64,000 nucleotides of DNA, taken from Shimazuella kribbensis DSM 45090 (GTDB taxonomy: Bacteria > Bacillota > Bacilli > Thermoactinomycetales > Thermoactinomycetaceae). The translations under genes were made by a program, and so were the position numbers. The notes beneath the pieces were generated by a model that was not told the DNA's origin, did not search any database, and saw nothing but the letters and a program-made list of their open reading frames with translations. The stretch covers positions 115,822 to 179,821 of the forward strand of contig NZ_ATZF01000001.1 in NCBI RefSeq assembly GCF_000428065.1. Direction: 5' to 3'. Of the stretch, positions 53,827-63,094 are shown in pieces (position 1 is the first letter of the stretch; the number at the start of each line of letters is the position of its first letter).

Positions 53827-53879
53827 TATACTTACCAATGTGGAGGAAAGTGGAGGGAAGTGGAGAGCTGTGGTACCGC
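53827..53879 (+). promoter_or_regulatory. mraZ promoter and four MraZ boxes
   Basis: TATACT (53827-53832) preceded by TGG is an extended -10. Four GTGG repeats start at 53840, 53850, 53860 and 53870, exactly 10 bases apart (GTGGAGGAAA, GTGGAGGGAA, GTGGAGAGCT, GTGGTACCGC). MraZ is known to bind direct repeats of this period upstream of its own gene, so these should mediate autoregulation of the division operon. Confidence 0.85.
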
Positions 53880-53973
53880 TTGAAAATACCGATTAGGGTA
53901 TATAGAAGCGGGATCGCAGAAGGCTACTTGTAAAACTGGTCATTTTACAAGTAGAGGGGAGGGTCACATTGGT

Positions 53974-54405
53974 ATGTTTATGGGGGAGTTTCATCACAGT
54001 GTCGATGATAAGGGACGAATGATTGTTCCAGCTAAATTTCGAGAGAATCTCGGCTCCTCTTTTGTGCTTACCCGTGGACTCGACCAATGTATTTTTGCAT
54101 ACCCAAGAGCAGAATGGACACAATTAGAGCAAAAGTTAAAAGCTCTTCCATTTACCAAAGCAGATGCTCGTGCCTTTACTCGTTTTTTCTTTTCGGGTGC
54201 TTGTGAGGTAGATTTAGACAAGCAAGGCAGGATTGTTTTGCCCTCCAATTTACGAACATTTGCCAGTCTTACAAAAGAATGTGTCGTACTTGGTGTTTCT
54301 TCACGAGTCGAGATTTGGGATCAATCTATATGGGAAAGCTACTATGCAAAATCGGAAGAGTCATTTAATGAAATAGCAGAAAGTATCGTAGACTTTGATT
54401 TGTAA
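53974..54405 (+). CDS. mraZ: MraZ transcriptional regulator
   Basis: The 143-residue protein shows two AbrB-like MraZ repeats with the DxxGR motifs [14 protein letters not shown] and [13 protein letters not shown]. It controls the dcw operon. It is the first gene and faces the four GTGG boxes. Confidence 0.97.
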   Translation: MFMGEFHHSVDDKGRMIVPAKFRENLGSSFVLTRGLDQCIFAYPRAEWTQLEQKLKALPFTKADARAFTRFFFSGACEVDLDKQGRIVLPSNLRTFASLTKECVVLGVSSRVEIWDQSIWESYYAKSEESFNEIAESIVDFDL

Positions 54406-54420
54406 AAGGATGATCAACCC

Positions 54421-55353
54421 GTGTTTCAACACATCACCGTACTATTAAAAGAATCCGTAGATGCACTAGATGTAAAACCGGATGGCGTATATGTCGATTG
54501 CACTTTAGGTGGTGCAGGTCATAGTAGCTTGATCGCAGAAAGATTGGGCCCAAAAGGTACATTGATTGGTTTGGATCAAGATAACCGGGCGCTAGAAGCA
54601 GCGAAACTTAAGTTAAGCCAAACTTCATGCAACGTGATTTTACATAAGGCTAACTTTCAACATGTAAAAGAAGTCGTAACTTCACTTGGATATAACCAGG
54701 TAGATGGTGTCCTATTTGATTTAGGAGTATCTTCTCCCCAATTGGATGAAGGTGAAAGAGGATTTAGTTACCATGAAGATGCACCACTCGATATGCGAAT
54801 GGATCAAGATCAAGAGTTAACAGCATACGAGATTGTGAATCAGTATCCAGAGGAAGAAATTAGTCGTATTTTATTTCAGTATGGTGAAGAGAAATTTTCC
54901 AGAAGAATCGCTCATCATATTGTACAAAAAAGAATGATCGCGCCGATTGATAGTACAATCGAGTTGGCAGAAATCATTAAAGGAGCTATTCCAGCTGCTA
55001 CGAGGAGAAAAGGCCCCCATCCAGCTCGGAGATCATTTCAAGGCATTCGTATAGCTGTTAATAATGAGCTCGGAGTGTTTGAGGATGCACTCAAACAAGT
55101 GGTACCTTTACTTCGGACAGGTGGAAGAGTAGCTGTCATTTCGTTCCATTCTTTAGAAGATCGAATTTGCAAACATTTTTTTCAAGAACAAGCAATTGGT
55201 TGTATTTGTCCAAAACATTTTCCAGTCTGTGTTTGTAACCATCAACCTTCGTTTACAATTCTGACAAGAAAACCAATTGTTCCAACTGATAGAGAAATAG
55301 AAGCAAATGCACGAGCTAGATCAGCAAAATTGCGGGTAGCGGAAAAAATATAG
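54421..55353 (+). CDS. rsmH: 16S rRNA (cytosine1402-N4)-methyltransferase
   Basis: A 310-residue RsmH/MraW with YVDCTLGGAGHS (SAM site), LIGLDQD, VLFDLGVSSPQLDEGERGFS, RRSFQGIRIAVNNEL and a C-terminal Cys-bearing CICPKHFPVCVC segment. It methylates 16S rRNA C1402. It starts with GTG, 15 bases after mraZ. Confidence 0.97.
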   Translation: MFQHITVLLKESVDALDVKPDGVYVDCTLGGAGHSSLIAERLGPKGTLIGLDQDNRALEAAKLKLSQTSCNVILHKANFQHVKEVVTSLGYNQVDGVLFDLGVSSPQLDEGERGFSYHEDAPLDMRMDQDQELTAYEIVNQYPEEEISRILFQYGEEKFSRRIAHHIVQKRMIAPIDSTIELAEIIKGAIPAATRRKGPHPARRSFQGIRIAVNNELGVFEDALKQVVPLLRTGGRVAVISFHSLEDRICKHFFQEQAIGCICPKHFPVCVCNHQPSFTILTRKPIVPTDREIEANARARSAKLRVAEKI

Positions 55354-55359
55354 GGTCAA

Positions 55360-55605
55360 GTGGAAGTTGAAAAGGAAGATGATTTATTTGGTCATCGTTC
55401 AAAAAGATGGGTCAGGAAAATTAAAGGGTTAAAAAGAGAAAATAGAAGAGATGGTAAAACGGTCATGAAGAACATGGTAAAGTCAGAAAAAAGAAGGGTC
55501 AATGGGTCAAAGAGAGAAATGGACAGACGTGATTTTATAGAATTCACCATGAATGAGTTATGTAGAAGACATGAGCGAAGAGTAAGGGGGGATCATTGTG
55601 CGTAA
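55360..55605 (+). CDS. short, highly basic protein between rsmH and ftsL, unknown
   Basis: An 81-codon frame from a GTG, six bases after the rsmH stop, rich in Lys and Arg (RSKRWVRKIKGLKRENRRDG). It overlaps ftsL by eight bases, so it would be translationally coupled. A rule-breaking insertion in a very conserved operon, it may be a real lineage-specific gene or a chance frame. Confidence 0.45.
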   Translation: MEVEKEDDLFGHRSKRWVRKIKGLKRENRRDGKTVMKNMVKSEKRRVNGSKREMDRRDFIEFTMNELCRRHERRVRGDHCA

Positions 55606-55954
55606 TAAAGAGCAGGGAAACACCTCGTTAGCCTATCAATTACCAGTATCTACACCTAAGACTCGCACTCAGCCAAGACCAAGAAGAGTGATCAAAGGTC
55701 TTCCAGCCAGTGAAAAGGTGCTCTATCTTGTAAGTACCATCATTTGCATTATGGCTGCTGTCTTTGTTATGACTCGATATGCTGAATTAACACAACTAAA
55801 TGTAACCATCCAACAAACAGAATCAAAAATTAACCGTGCAAAAGAAGTAAATACTCAGTTGGAATCGGAAAAAATGAAGCAGAGTAGTCTTGAGCAAATT
55901 CGTAAATTTGCGGAGCAAAATGGCCTGCAAATCATTCCCTCTATTCACCCTTAA
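55598..55954 (+). CDS. ftsL: cell division protein FtsL
   Basis: A 118-residue single-pass protein with a cytoplasmic basic N-terminus, one membrane segment (about 42-58) and a periplasm-side coiled coil (LNVTIQQTESKINRAKEVNT). It recruits the division septum complex with DivIC/FtsB. It has AAGGGGGG before a GTG start. Length and position match Bacillales FtsL. Confidence 0.88.
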   Translation: MRNKEQGNTSLAYQLPVSTPKTRTQPRPRRVIKGLPASEKVLYLVSTIICIMAAVFVMTRYAELTQLNVTIQQTESKINRAKEVNTQLESEKMKQSSLEQIRKFAEQNGLQIIPSIHP

Positions 55955-55997
55955 ATCAGGATGAACGATTTGTTCAAATTAGAATGGTGGCACTGAT

Positions 55998-57752
55998 ATG
56001 CAGCAGTCGGAAAAGAAAAATAAAGTTCGTTCAGTCATGATCGGATTCACACTCACAGTGCTCCTCAGTTGTGTTTTGCTTCGTCTTTTGTGGATTCAAA
56101 CGTTCGAATCAAAAGATCTGTTAGCGAAGGCAGAGGAACGTTGGGAAAACTCCGATTCTATATTACATGCTAAGCGTGGTTCCATTTATGATCGAACCAA
56201 ACAAGAAGCATACACATGGGAGATACCTGGCTATTATTTTGTCGCTGATCCTAGTCAGATCAAAGACGTTCCGAAAACAGCGAAGATTTTGTCTCCTCTT
56301 CTGCAAATACCTACACATGTTTTGGTAGAGAAATTATCACAGAAGAAGAAGGCAGTTGAAATCAAATATGAAGGAAAAGGTAAATATTCTCCTTTTATCT
56401 ATAGTCAAGTTTTTTCAATGAAGAAAAAAGGTAAGATTGCGGGTATTTATGGGTATCCCACCTATATGAGAGAATATAATAGTTCTGAATTAGCTCATGT
56501 ATTAGGTTTTTTAAATAGTAATGGCGATTCAGTTGGCGGCGTAGAACAAATGTATGATAAATGGTTACGTGGTGTGGATGGTTCGATCAAGTATCACAAA
56601 GCTAAAAATGGAATGATGATTTCAGATGGTCCAGAGACATTTAAGCCGCCTGTTAATGGAAAGGATATTATCCTAACGATCGATGCTAAGATTCAACACG
56701 AAACCGAAGTTGCAATGGATATAGCAATGAGAAAGTATCAAGCAAAAAGTGCTACAGCAATAGTCGCTGATCCCAAAACAGGAGAAATCTTGTCTATGGT
56801 TAGTCGACCAACTTTTGATCCTAAAAATGTAGCCAAAACATATGATCCTTCCAAAAATGGTCATAATATTGCAGTGGAGAGTCAATATGAACCAGGTTCT
56901 ACATTTAAAATCGTCACCCTAGCTGCGAGCATAAACGAAAAGCAGTTTCATGCAAATGATACTTTTCAGTCTGGTTCAATCCAAGTTGGAGATCGAACTT
57001 TTCATGATGCCAATAGGAGTGGCTGGGGAGTAATCAACTATCAACGATCTGTTGAATTATCTAGTAACGTTGGCTTTATTCGCTTAGGTCAACGACTGGG
57101 TGCAGAAAAGTTTGTTGATTATATCCATCGTTTTGGATTTGGTACAATCACTGAAAAGTTTGGGAATAAAACAGGTATTGATCTACCAGCAGAAGGCAGA
57201 GGATATTACTATAATCGCACTTTATATCCAGCAGAACTAGCTGCTAGTTCGTTCGGACAAAGTATATCGGTTACTCCTATCCAACAAATAGCTGCTATAT
57301 CCGCTATTGCTAACAATGGATATTGGGTAAAACCTCATGTGGTGAAGGACATTGTTGATTCACGCACCAAGAAGAAAGCGTATCAATATCCTATCACGAA
57401 GCGACAAATTATAGAACCGCAAACAGCGACAAAAGTAAGGCAAATTTTACGTGGAGTGGTTAAGAATGGTACTGCAAAATCGGCAAACCTTTCTGACTAT
57501 GAAGTAGCTGGTAAAACAGGTACTGCACAAATACCTGATCCAAAAGGTGGATATATTCCTAACGAATATATTGTATCTTTTATTGGATTTGCTCCTTCAG
57601 ATCAGCCGGATGTTGTGATTTATGTCGCATTTGATAGACCAACTACTAATGCATCCCATATGTCAGGCGGATCCATAGCTGCTCCAGTTGCGCGCGATAT
57701 TTTAAAAAAGATAGTACCCATGAGGCAAGTTGCATCAAAAGAAAAATCATAA
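55998..57752 (+). CDS. pbpB: division-specific penicillin-binding protein (FtsI/PBP2B family)
   Basis: A 584-residue class B PBP with an N-terminal anchor (about 14-33), a dimerization domain and a transpeptidase domain. The motifs are EPGSTFKIVT (SxxK), SSNVGF (SxN) and VAGKTGTAQIP (KTG). It crosslinks septal wall. It ends at 584 residues without the C-terminal PASTA repeats carried by B. subtilis PBP2B. The SpoVD family also lacks some of these, so a SpoVD-like identity is a possible alternative. Confidence 0.9.
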   Translation: MQQSEKKNKVRSVMIGFTLTVLLSCVLLRLLWIQTFESKDLLAKAEERWENSDSILHAKRGSIYDRTKQEAYTWEIPGYYFVADPSQIKDVPKTAKILSPLLQIPTHVLVEKLSQKKKAVEIKYEGKGKYSPFIYSQVFSMKKKGKIAGIYGYPTYMREYNSSELAHVLGFLNSNGDSVGGVEQMYDKWLRGVDGSIKYHKAKNGMMISDGPETFKPPVNGKDIILTIDAKIQHETEVAMDIAMRKYQAKSATAIVADPKTGEILSMVSRPTFDPKNVAKTYDPSKNGHNIAVESQYEPGSTFKIVTLAASINEKQFHANDTFQSGSIQVGDRTFHDANRSGWGVINYQRSVELSSNVGFIRLGQRLGAEKFVDYIHRFGFGTITEKFGNKTGIDLPAEGRGYYYNRTLYPAELAASSFGQSISVTPIQQIAAISAIANNGYWVKPHVVKDIVDSRTKKKAYQYPITKRQIIEPQTATKVRQILRGVVKNGTAKSANLSDYEVAGKTGTAQIPDPKGGYIPNEYIVSFIGFAPSDQPDVVIYVAFDRPTTNASHMSGGSIAAPVARDILKKIVPMRQVASKEKS

Positions 57753-57805
57753 TAAGTTACAGGCATAGATAAGACGCTTGAAATAGCAGATATTTTATCC
57801 CTGCC

Positions 57806-57838
57806 AAAAGAGACTCTTACGGATAGAGTCTTTTTTTT
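57806..57838 (+). terminator. terminator of the dcw operon segment
   Basis: AGACTCT (57811-57817) pairs with AGAGTCT (57825-57831), with a long T-run. The division cluster ends here, before murE/mraY. Confidence 0.85.
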
Positions 57839-57924
57839 GTTTTCCGTCTTCCTCCCCTTACATAATAACGAATTCCAATCAGTGGAATAGAGATTACGGT
57901 TGCAAGTAAAATACCTACAAACAT
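57817..57924 (-). CDS. 35-residue membrane peptide, unknown
   Basis: An ATG at 57924, behind AAAGGATTGAGG, gives MFVGILLATVISIPLIGIRY and a basic tail (RGGRRKTKKRLYP). It is one membrane segment with positive C-terminus. Its stop lies inside the pbpB terminator. Too short for automatic calls; similar tiny membrane peptides are common in spore formers. The remaining 57925-58312 is AT-rich promoter sequence (TTTAGA, 16 bases, CATAAT near 58199). Confidence 0.5.
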   Translation of the reverse strand: MFVGILLATVISIPLIGIRYYVRGGRRKTKKRLYP

Positions 57925-58312
57925 GATCCTCAATCCTTTCTTTTGCCAATGAGTATTGCGTGTGGCATATAATGTTTACCAAAGGCAAAAATACTTTTTA
58001 TACATATATGACAAGAGGATCGAAAACGTTATGGACTTAGAACTATTTTTTCTTCATGGAATGAAGTAACCGCATAAAGGTAACGTCATTTGTATTTCAC
58101 TCTATTTTTTGGTTTATCATAAATTTGGAATAATAATTCTATCTCGATATAGTCTTGTTTGTAAAAATATCAGTTTTATTAAATATGTTTATATACCTTT
58201 TAGATATTGGATAATTCCGTCATAATAGAAGAGTATATATCATGTAAGGGTATACATAGGAAGATCAGGTTAAAACCTTGCATGTGTTCGATTTCAGTTA
58301 GGAGGAATTCAG

Positions 58313-58681
58313 TTGTCAACACAATCATTATTTGAAGAGCTAGGTGGAAAAGAAACGATTGCTTTGGTTGTGGATCGTTTTTATGAGAAAATGTTAACTG
58401 ATGAAGAATTAAAACATTTTTTTGATTTTACAGATATGAAAAAACAACGAGCTCATCTTACAGCATTTGTCTCATTTGCTATTGGAAGCCAAGAGGCTTA
58501 CAAAGGAAAGAGCATGAAAGAAGCACATGCCCATCTACATATTCAAACCAAACATTTTGAGAAAACAGCAGGCCATTTGGTTGCTACGCTGCAAGAATTG
58601 AATGTTCCTCAAGAGAAAATTGATACCATCATTTCGAAAATAGCACCTTTGCACGATGATATTGTGACTGTGAAAGAATAA
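58313..58681 (+). CDS. group 1 truncated hemoglobin
   Basis: A 122-residue globin (SLFEELGGKETIALVVDRFY, FFDFTDMKKQRAHLTAFVSF, LHIQTKHFEKTAGHLVATLQ) with the truncated 2-on-2 fold pattern and the proximal His in the AHAHLHIQTKHF region. It binds oxygen or NO. It starts with TTG behind TAGGAGG. Monocistronic. Confidence 0.88.
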   Translation: MSTQSLFEELGGKETIALVVDRFYEKMLTDEELKHFFDFTDMKKQRAHLTAFVSFAIGSQEAYKGKSMKEAHAHLHIQTKHFEKTAGHLVATLQELNVPQEKIDTIISKIAPLHDDIVTVKE

Positions 58682-58686
58682 TAACA

Positions 58687-58720
58687 AAAACCCACCAGTT
58701 GATTTCTAGGTGGGTTTTAT
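58687..58720. terminator. bidirectional terminator
   Basis: AAAACCCACC (58687-58696) pairs perfectly with GGTGGGTTTT (58709-58718). Confidence 0.9.
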
Positions 58721-58729
58721 CTTAATTCT

Positions 58730-59383
58730 TTATCTTTGTTGATCCTGAATTGTTAAGTAAAATTTAGCGTTGGTGGCATTGATAAGGGGAATTACCCATA
58801 AGAATCCAATGCCAAGTGTAAAAATACTTAAGATGATCCACCCTGTGAAGGTTAGTCCAAGTACAAAGTAGTGCCACTTATGGCCGCGCATTAGGTGTAT
58901 ACTTTTCTGCATTGCTTGGCGCACACTAAGTTCTGGATGATCCACTAAAATATAAGGTGTCATGGCATAACAAAAAGCTTTATAGATGCCTGGGATGATA
59001 AGTAAAAGCGACCATAAAAGAATATATAATGCTGGTATAATACTACCTAGGATAGCGCGTAGTATCATCCGTCCACTCTTCAAAAACACGAATAAATCAG
59101 CCAATCTTACATGTTGCATTCGTGAGATACTTAAGAAAATGAAGTACTGTCCAAGCGAAAGTGTACTAGTTAAAATGATAGAGGATACAATGTCCAAAAT
59201 GGTATACCATAAAGGTAATTCTATTTCCATATCATATCGAATGAGACTATATAGATTGACCGACTCGCTTATGAACATAAGCGGAGAGTAGAGAAAAAAG
59301 CACAGAATCAGACAAACATTAGCTAATCCCCAACGTCTTTTTAAAGAATGAAAGGCAGATTTTTGTAGTTGAAAATAACGCAA
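58730..59383 (-). CDS. DUF975-like membrane protein
   Basis: A 217-residue protein with about five membrane segments, PGIYKAFCYAMTPYILVDHP and SVRQAMQKSIHLMRGHKWHY, the DUF975 pattern. I chose a TTG at 59383 because AGGAG lies 8 bases upstream; the longer GTG start overlaps that site. Function unknown. Confidence 0.75.
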   Translation of the reverse strand: MRYFQLQKSAFHSLKRRWGLANVCLILCFFLYSPLMFISESVNLYSLIRYDMEIELPLWYTILDIVSSIILTSTLSLGQYFIFLSISRMQHVRLADLFVFLKSGRMILRAILGSIIPALYILLWSLLLIIPGIYKAFCYAMTPYILVDHPELSVRQAMQKSIHLMRGHKWHYFVLGLTFTGWIILSIFTLGIGFLWVIPLINATNAKFYLTIQDQQR

Positions 59384-59889
59384 AAAAACCACTCCTATAA
59401 TATAGTAAACCTAAAAATTTTGTATTGTTTTTTAACAACAGTTGAATGTTATAAAAGAAGAGTCCTCTTTGTTTAGGTGACTTGAAGGGCTATTTATATG
59501 CAGAAAAAGTGGTGTGGTGTGTGGAGGTGAAAGAGCCTAATAAGAGATAATATGACTTAGTTTCGAATTAATGTGTAATCACTTTCATATAATGAACCTA
59601 AAATCATCTATCTTTTCAGATGAAGATAGTAGGCGCTTTGTGAATCAAGAATCAGTATGAAGTGTAAAGCATAATAAACGAAAAATAAATATAATTTTTT
59701 TAAAAAGTAATAAAGCAAAGTGTTTGATTTTATTTTCACCATTGAATGTTCATCCTTTAGGGTTGAAAGGTTTTATAAAGTATATTAAATTGGGTTTTGG
59801 GACTTAAATGTGGAAAATTATCTGCGAAGTGAAATAGAAAAGAAGATCCTTATACTCGTAGAGACTTACATGAGGGAGGAGCGAGTTTC
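59384..59889. other. AT-rich intergenic region
   Basis: No gene of credible size, terminator or repeat was seen in these 506 bases. It probably carries the promoters of the DUF975-like gene (minus) and the small gene at 59890 (plus). Confidence 0.5.
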
Positions 59890-60048
59890 TTGGGCATGGT
59901 GAAATCCTTTGCGAAAAAGTTTTATCGAGGTTTGTTGTTTATTGTTTTGCTTGCAGTTTTAATGCTGTGTACGATCTTATTTATTACCTTTTTAGCAGAT
60001 CCATCAAGAATGATTGAAACGATTAAAGGTACGTTTGGCATTACATAA
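59890..60048 (+). CDS. 52-residue single-pass membrane protein, unknown
   Basis: A TTG at 59890 behind GGGAGGAG starts MGMVKSFAKKFYRGLLFIVL followed by LAVLMLCTILFITFLADPSR. A basic N-terminus, one membrane segment and a short tail. An ATG two codons downstream is the alternative start. No family recognised. Confidence 0.55.
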   Translation: MGMVKSFAKKFYRGLLFIVLLAVLMLCTILFITFLADPSRMIETIKGTFGIT

Positions 60049-60105
60049 TCGATATTACATGAATAACGAGTAGCAGTTATGGGGAAAGTTGTATATAATA
60101 TTATT

Positions 60106-60350
60106 TACAAGTTAGGATAGGGAAGAGTAAGCAAATCCTTTTATGCAGAGAGGAAAGCCCTTGGGTGTGAGGTTTTCTATAAAAGTTTGCTGAATGTCGC
60201 CCTTGAACTGTCTTCCTGAATGTTAGTAAGGAAGACCGGATGACGTCCGTTATCGTGATGAGTGCACAGCCTATTTAATAGGCATGTGAACAAAGGTGGT
60301 ACCGCGAAACCAGTCTTTTCGTCCTTTGAGATGGAAAGGCTTTTTTTATT
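60106..60350 (+). promoter_or_regulatory. T-box leader of valS (valine-specific)
   Basis: A TATAAT at 60094-60099 begins the leader. AAGGTGGTACCGCG (60293-60306) is the T-box motif that pairs with the uncharged tRNA acceptor end. A terminator stem and T-run (about 60318-60349) follow. GTC at 60196-60198, followed by G, is the candidate valine specifier codon. Uncharged tRNA-Val should allow read-through into valS. Confidence 0.9.
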
Positions 60351-60370
60351 TGTAAAAGGAGGGACTAAGC

Positions 60371-62992
60371 ATGTCCTATGAACCAAAAGAAATTGAATCG
60401 AAATGGAATGATTTTTGGCTAAAAGAAAAAGTTTTTGAAGCAGGAAAAGATAAAGCGAAAAAACCATATTCGATTGTTATTCCACCTCCAAATGTAACAG
60501 GGAATTTGCATATTGGTCACGCTTTAAACAATACCATTCAAGATGTATTGATTCGGATGAAGCGAATGCAGGGCTATGATGCTTTGTGGTTGCCTGGAAT
60601 GGATCATGCAGGTATCGCGACGCAAGCGAGAGTAGAAGGGAAACTCAGAGAAAGAGGAATTTCACGACATGATCTTGGAAGAGAGAAATTTATTGAAGAG
60701 ACATGGAAATGGAAAGAAGAGTATGCGAATAATATCGCTAAACAATGGGATAAGTTAGGACTTTCATTGGATTACTCGAAAGAGCGTTTTACTTTGGACG
60801 AAGGGCTATCTGATGCTGTAAAGGAAGTATTTGTTCGGCTATATAAAAAAGGACTTATTTATCGTGGAAAATATATTATTAACTGGGACCCTGTAGCAAA
60901 GACTGCTCTGTCGGATATTGAAGTAATCCACCAAGAAGTAAATGGAAAACTGTATCATGTACGCTATCCTATGACAGATGGAACGGGTTATATCCAAGTC
61001 GCCACCACTCGACCTGAAACACTTCTTGGAGATAGTGCGGTTGCAGTTCATCCAGATGATGAACGATATCAAGGGATGATAGGTAAGACAGTTACGTTAC
61101 CATTTACCAATCGGGAAATTCCGATTATCGCAGATGATTATGTAGATCAAACTTTTGGAAGTGGAGCAGTAAAAATGACTCCAGCCCACGATCCAAATGA
61201 TTTTGAAGTAGGTTTGCGCCATAATCTCGAACAGATTACGGTTATCGATGAATCAGGAAAGATGAATGAAAATGCCGGGCAGTTCCAAGGACTAGATCGT
61301 TTTGAGTGTCGTAAGCAAATAATCCAAGAATTAGAAACGATGGGTCTCTTGGTAAAAGTAGAAGATCATCTTCATTCAGTAGGCCATAGTGAGCGATCAG
61401 GTGCGGTTGTAGAGCCTTATCTATCCACTCAGTGGTTTGTGAAAATGAAACCATTAGCTGAAACTGCTATTTCTCTGCAAGAATCAGAAGAGAAAGTACA
61501 ATTTGTTCCTGATCGTTTTGAGAAGACCTATCTTAACTGGATTGGCAATATACGTGACTGGTGTATTTCACGACAACTTTGGTGGGGGCATCGTATTCCA
61601 GCTTGGTACTGTGATGATTGTAATGAGCTTGTAGTTGATAAAAATGCGCCAAGTGTATGCCCTTCCTGCGGTCATCATTCACTCACTCAAGATGATGACG
61701 TTTTGGATACATGGTTTAGTTCTGCATTATGGCCTTTTTCCACATTAGGTTGGCCAGCAAAGACAGAATTTTTACAGCGCTTTTATCCAACAAGTGTGTT
61801 AGTGACTGGTTTTGACATTATTTATTTCTGGGTGGCACGTATGATTTTTACCGCATTGGAGTTTACAGGAGAAAAACCTTTCCAAGATGTATTGATTCAT
61901 GGTTTGGTAAGAGATGCGGAAGGACGCAAGATGTCTAAATCGCTGGATAATGGTGTAAATCCTATGGATGTGATTGAAGAATATGGAACCGATGCTTTGC
62001 GTTTCATGTTGGCAACAGGAACTTCCCCAGGGAAAGATTTGCGTTTCCATTATGAAAGAGTAGAAGCAGCTCGTAATTTTGCTAATAAAGTATGGAATGC
62101 TTCTCGCTTTGCTTTGATGCACCTAGAAAACGAATCTCCATCTGCGTTGGATATTCCAGAGAACCTTTCGTTAGCAGATAAGTGGATTTTAAATCGTCTG
62201 GAAGAAACAGTAGAGCAAGTAACAAGATTACTCGATCGCTATGAATTTGGAGAAGCAGGAAAACAATTGTACCAGTTTATTTGGGATAATTTTTGTGATT
62301 GGTATATTGAGTTGGCTAAAATTTCGCTGTTTGGTAATGATGAAGCCAGCAAAAAGTCTACCAAAGCTGTGTTGCATCATGTATTGGATCAATCACTCCG
62401 AATGCTTCATCCTTTCATGCCGTTCATCACAGAAGAAATTTGGCAACAACTACCAGGTTCAACCGGAAGTATTGCTTTAGCTGCTTGGCCTGAAGTAAAA
62501 GGTAAGTCAAGTGCGAAGATTGATCAAGAAATGGATGTTTTGATGGGAGCGATCCGAGCGATTCGAAATGTGCGTGCAGAAATGGATGTTCAACCAAAAC
62601 AGCAAATTGAGTTATTGGCAAAAGTAGAAGCCGATGCACAAGTTATCTTTCGAGAGAATGAAGCAATTATTCGTCGTTTGGGAGGAGTAGACAACTTAAC
62701 CATTGACACCACCATAAACCGACCAGAAAAAGCCATGACTGCTGTTGTAGACAAAGCAGAATTGTTCTTCCCGCTATCTGGATTAGTAAATGTAGAACAA
62801 ACACTGAAAAAATTAACTGCTGAGTATACCAAATTACAAAAAGAAGTAGAGAGAGTAGAGAAAAAATTAAGTAATCCCGGTTTTGTATCGAAAGCTCCAG
62901 CGGAAGTGATTGAACAAGAGCGTCAAAAAGGAGAGTCATATAAAGAAAAACGCGCAAAAGTAGAAGCGAGAATTGCTGAATTACAAGCTTAA
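60371..62992 (+). CDS. valS: valyl-tRNA synthetase
   Basis: An 873-residue class Ia synthetase with [16 protein letters not shown] (HIGH at 47-50), an editing domain ([20 protein letters not shown]), [18 protein letters not shown], the zinc cysteines and GRKMSKS (K520). A C-terminal coiled coil is present (about 805-873). Length and order match bacterial ValRS. The ATG follows AAAAGGAGGG, and a T-box lies directly upstream. Confidence 0.97.
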   Translation: MSYEPKEIESKWNDFWLKEKVFEAGKDKAKKPYSIVIPPPNVTGNLHIGHALNNTIQDVLIRMKRMQGYDALWLPGMDHAGIATQARVEGKLRERGISRHDLGREKFIEETWKWKEEYANNIAKQWDKLGLSLDYSKERFTLDEGLSDAVKEVFVRLYKKGLIYRGKYIINWDPVAKTALSDIEVIHQEVNGKLYHVRYPMTDGTGYIQVATTRPETLLGDSAVAVHPDDERYQGMIGKTVTLPFTNREIPIIADDYVDQTFGSGAVKMTPAHDPNDFEVGLRHNLEQITVIDESGKMNENAGQFQGLDRFECRKQIIQELETMGLLVKVEDHLHSVGHSERSGAVVEPYLSTQWFVKMKPLAETAISLQESEEKVQFVPDRFEKTYLNWIGNIRDWCISRQLWWGHRIPAWYCDDCNELVVDKNAPSVCPSCGHHSLTQDDDVLDTWFSSALWPFSTLGWPAKTEFLQRFYPTSVLVTGFDIIYFWVARMIFTALEFTGEKPFQDVLIHGLVRDAEGRKMSKSLDNGVNPMDVIEEYGTDALRFMLATGTSPGKDLRFHYERVEAARNFANKVWNASRFALMHLENESPSALDIPENLSLADKWILNRLEETVEQVTRLLDRYEFGEAGKQLYQFIWDNFCDWYIELAKISLFGNDEASKKSTKAVLHHVLDQSLRMLHPFMPFITEEIWQQLPGSTGSIALAAWPEVKGKSSAKIDQEMDVLMGAIRAIRNVRAEMDVQPKQQIELLAKVEADAQVIFRENEAIIRRLGGVDNLTIDTTINRPEKAMTAVVDKAELFFPLSGLVNVEQTLKKLTAEYTKLQKEVERVEKKLSNPGFVSKAPAEVIEQERQKGESYKEKRAKVEARIAELQA

Positions 62993-63000
62993 TCTATCGA

Positions 63001-63030
63001 GAGGTAGGAGAGCGTTCCTACCTCTTTGTA
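63001..63030 (+). terminator. intrinsic terminator between valS and folC
   Basis: GAGGTAGGA (63001-63009) pairs perfectly with TCCTACCTC (63016-63024), followed by TTTG. Confidence 0.7.
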
Positions 63031-63094
63031 TTGACGAATATTCTTCTACCATGCAAAATGAACAACGAGAAGTTTCTAAAGGAGATGCCAAGGT

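Noticed and set aside
53840-53879. Tandem 10-base repeats as a CRISPR or microsatellite
   Set aside because: Position directly before mraZ and the GTGG period match MraZ boxes; there are no spacers.
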